A stretch of 64,000 nucleotides of DNA from Hippopus hippopus (lineage: Eukaryota > Mollusca > Bivalvia > Cardiida > Cardiidae), in contig OX328101.1 in assembly GCA_946811185.2 (NCBI GenBank), positions 18,956,122 through 19,020,121 of the forward strand, in the 5' to 3' direction. Position numbers and translations under genes: made by a program. The notes beneath the pieces were generated by a model. The model was not told the origin of the DNA and did no database searches. It was given only the letters and a program-made list of their open reading frames with translations. Positions 63,563 through 64,000 of the stretch are shown here, piece after piece (the stretch's first letter is position 1; each line of letters begins with the position of its first letter).

Positions 63563-64000
63563 AGTTCCGAGTCTATAGAAAATGCCAGGCTAATCAGATT
63601 TTGACTAACAGAAAGTTTAAGTTAGGTTTTTGCAGTTTAAATGAAGGTGGTACTAAAAGTTGCAAAAGTACTCAAAGACTAAGGTAACATTAAAGTTAGG
63701 TTTTGGCCACCGCTATCGTTCAGGAATGGAATAACATTCCTGATGCAATGATTTTACGTTATGTAAGGTCTATGCAACGTTGAATAATTGCCTGTATCGA
63801 CAGCAGAGGTGGCCATACAAGATAGTGATTGAAAAATTACAAGAACTTTAAGAAAAACCTAACTTTAATGTTACCTTAGTCTTTGAGTACTTTTGCAAAT
63901 ATGGTTTTAGTACCACCTTCATTTAAACTGCAAAAACCTAACTTAAACTTTCTGTTAGTCAAAATCTGATTAGCCTGGCATTTTCTACAGACTCGGAACT
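63563..64000. repeat. Near-perfect inverted repeat (young MITE/foldback)
   Basis: Left arm 63563-63705 and right arm about 63860-64000 are complementary with only a few differences. The outer word is AGTTCCGAGTCT(A/G)TAGAAA. The spacer is about 150 bases. The right terminus coincides with the window edge, so the true end and any target duplication cannot be seen. Confidence 0.85.

Overview
The window is animal nuclear DNA packed with transposable elements. A bivalve mollusc is the most likely source. That is an inference from the AT-rich intergenic sequence, many dispersed short palindromic MITE families, a tRNA-like SINE, and intact-looking mariner/Tc1/pogo transposons beside an invertebrate-type Maverick/Polinton. 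I recognise no ordinary host protein-coding gene with confidence; only weak first-exon-like signals are recorded.

The centrepiece is a complete Polinton (Maverick) at 14771-32858, a virus-like self-synthesising element of 18,088 bp. It has ~430-bp terminal inverted repeats beginning AG and ending CT, flanked by a 6-bp target duplication (catgaa at 14765-14770 and 32859-32864). The left block, on the minus strand, reads inward from the centre: packaging ATPase, a small helical protein, penton-like minor capsid protein, a Gly-rich virion-like protein, two tandem related beta-rich proteins, a membrane protein, a ~300-aa conserved protein, a basic amphipathic core-like protein, two very small proteins, major capsid protein, a small NUMOD-like protein and protein-primed DNA polymerase B. 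A 32-bp divergent promoter separates it from a plus-strand block: zinc ribbon, phospholipase A2-like protein, chromodomain integrase, adenain-like protease and a fibre-like repeat protein. Each end also carries a RING-finger gene, and the two are related to each other; a Gln/Pro-rich repeat protein lies next to the right TIR. Eight genes carry frameshifts or a stop (polB, major capsid, ~300-aa protein, penton, integrase, fibre, both RING genes). The copy is therefore decaying or the assembly has indels, although the TIRs are still ~97% alike by eye. Nearly every start codon is preceded immediately by a TATA(T/A)AAAA-type motif.

1-14.7 kb: a tRNA-like SINE, a repeat copy split by a nested ~950-bp insertion, a MULE-like foldback element with 10-bp target duplication, an apparently intact mariner (8649-9991) nested in a palindromic MITE, and several short MITEs. 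32.9-43 kb: only MITEs, a (CT)n microsatellite and dispersed repeats. 43.1-46.2 kb: a large inverted repeat whose two arms each contain an ATG exon-like segment with a splice donor. 46.6-48.1 kb: an apparently intact Tc1-like transposon. 49.8-50.5 kb: a 5'-truncated non-LTR retrotransposon tail. 51.3-57.6 kb: almost featureless AT-rich sequence with homopolymer tracts.

59.3-64 kb: hairpin repeats, a pogo-like transposon (60967-63344) with a recognisable 5' intron and inserted in a split copy of another repeat, and a near-perfect ~140-bp-arm inverted repeat that reaches the window edge.
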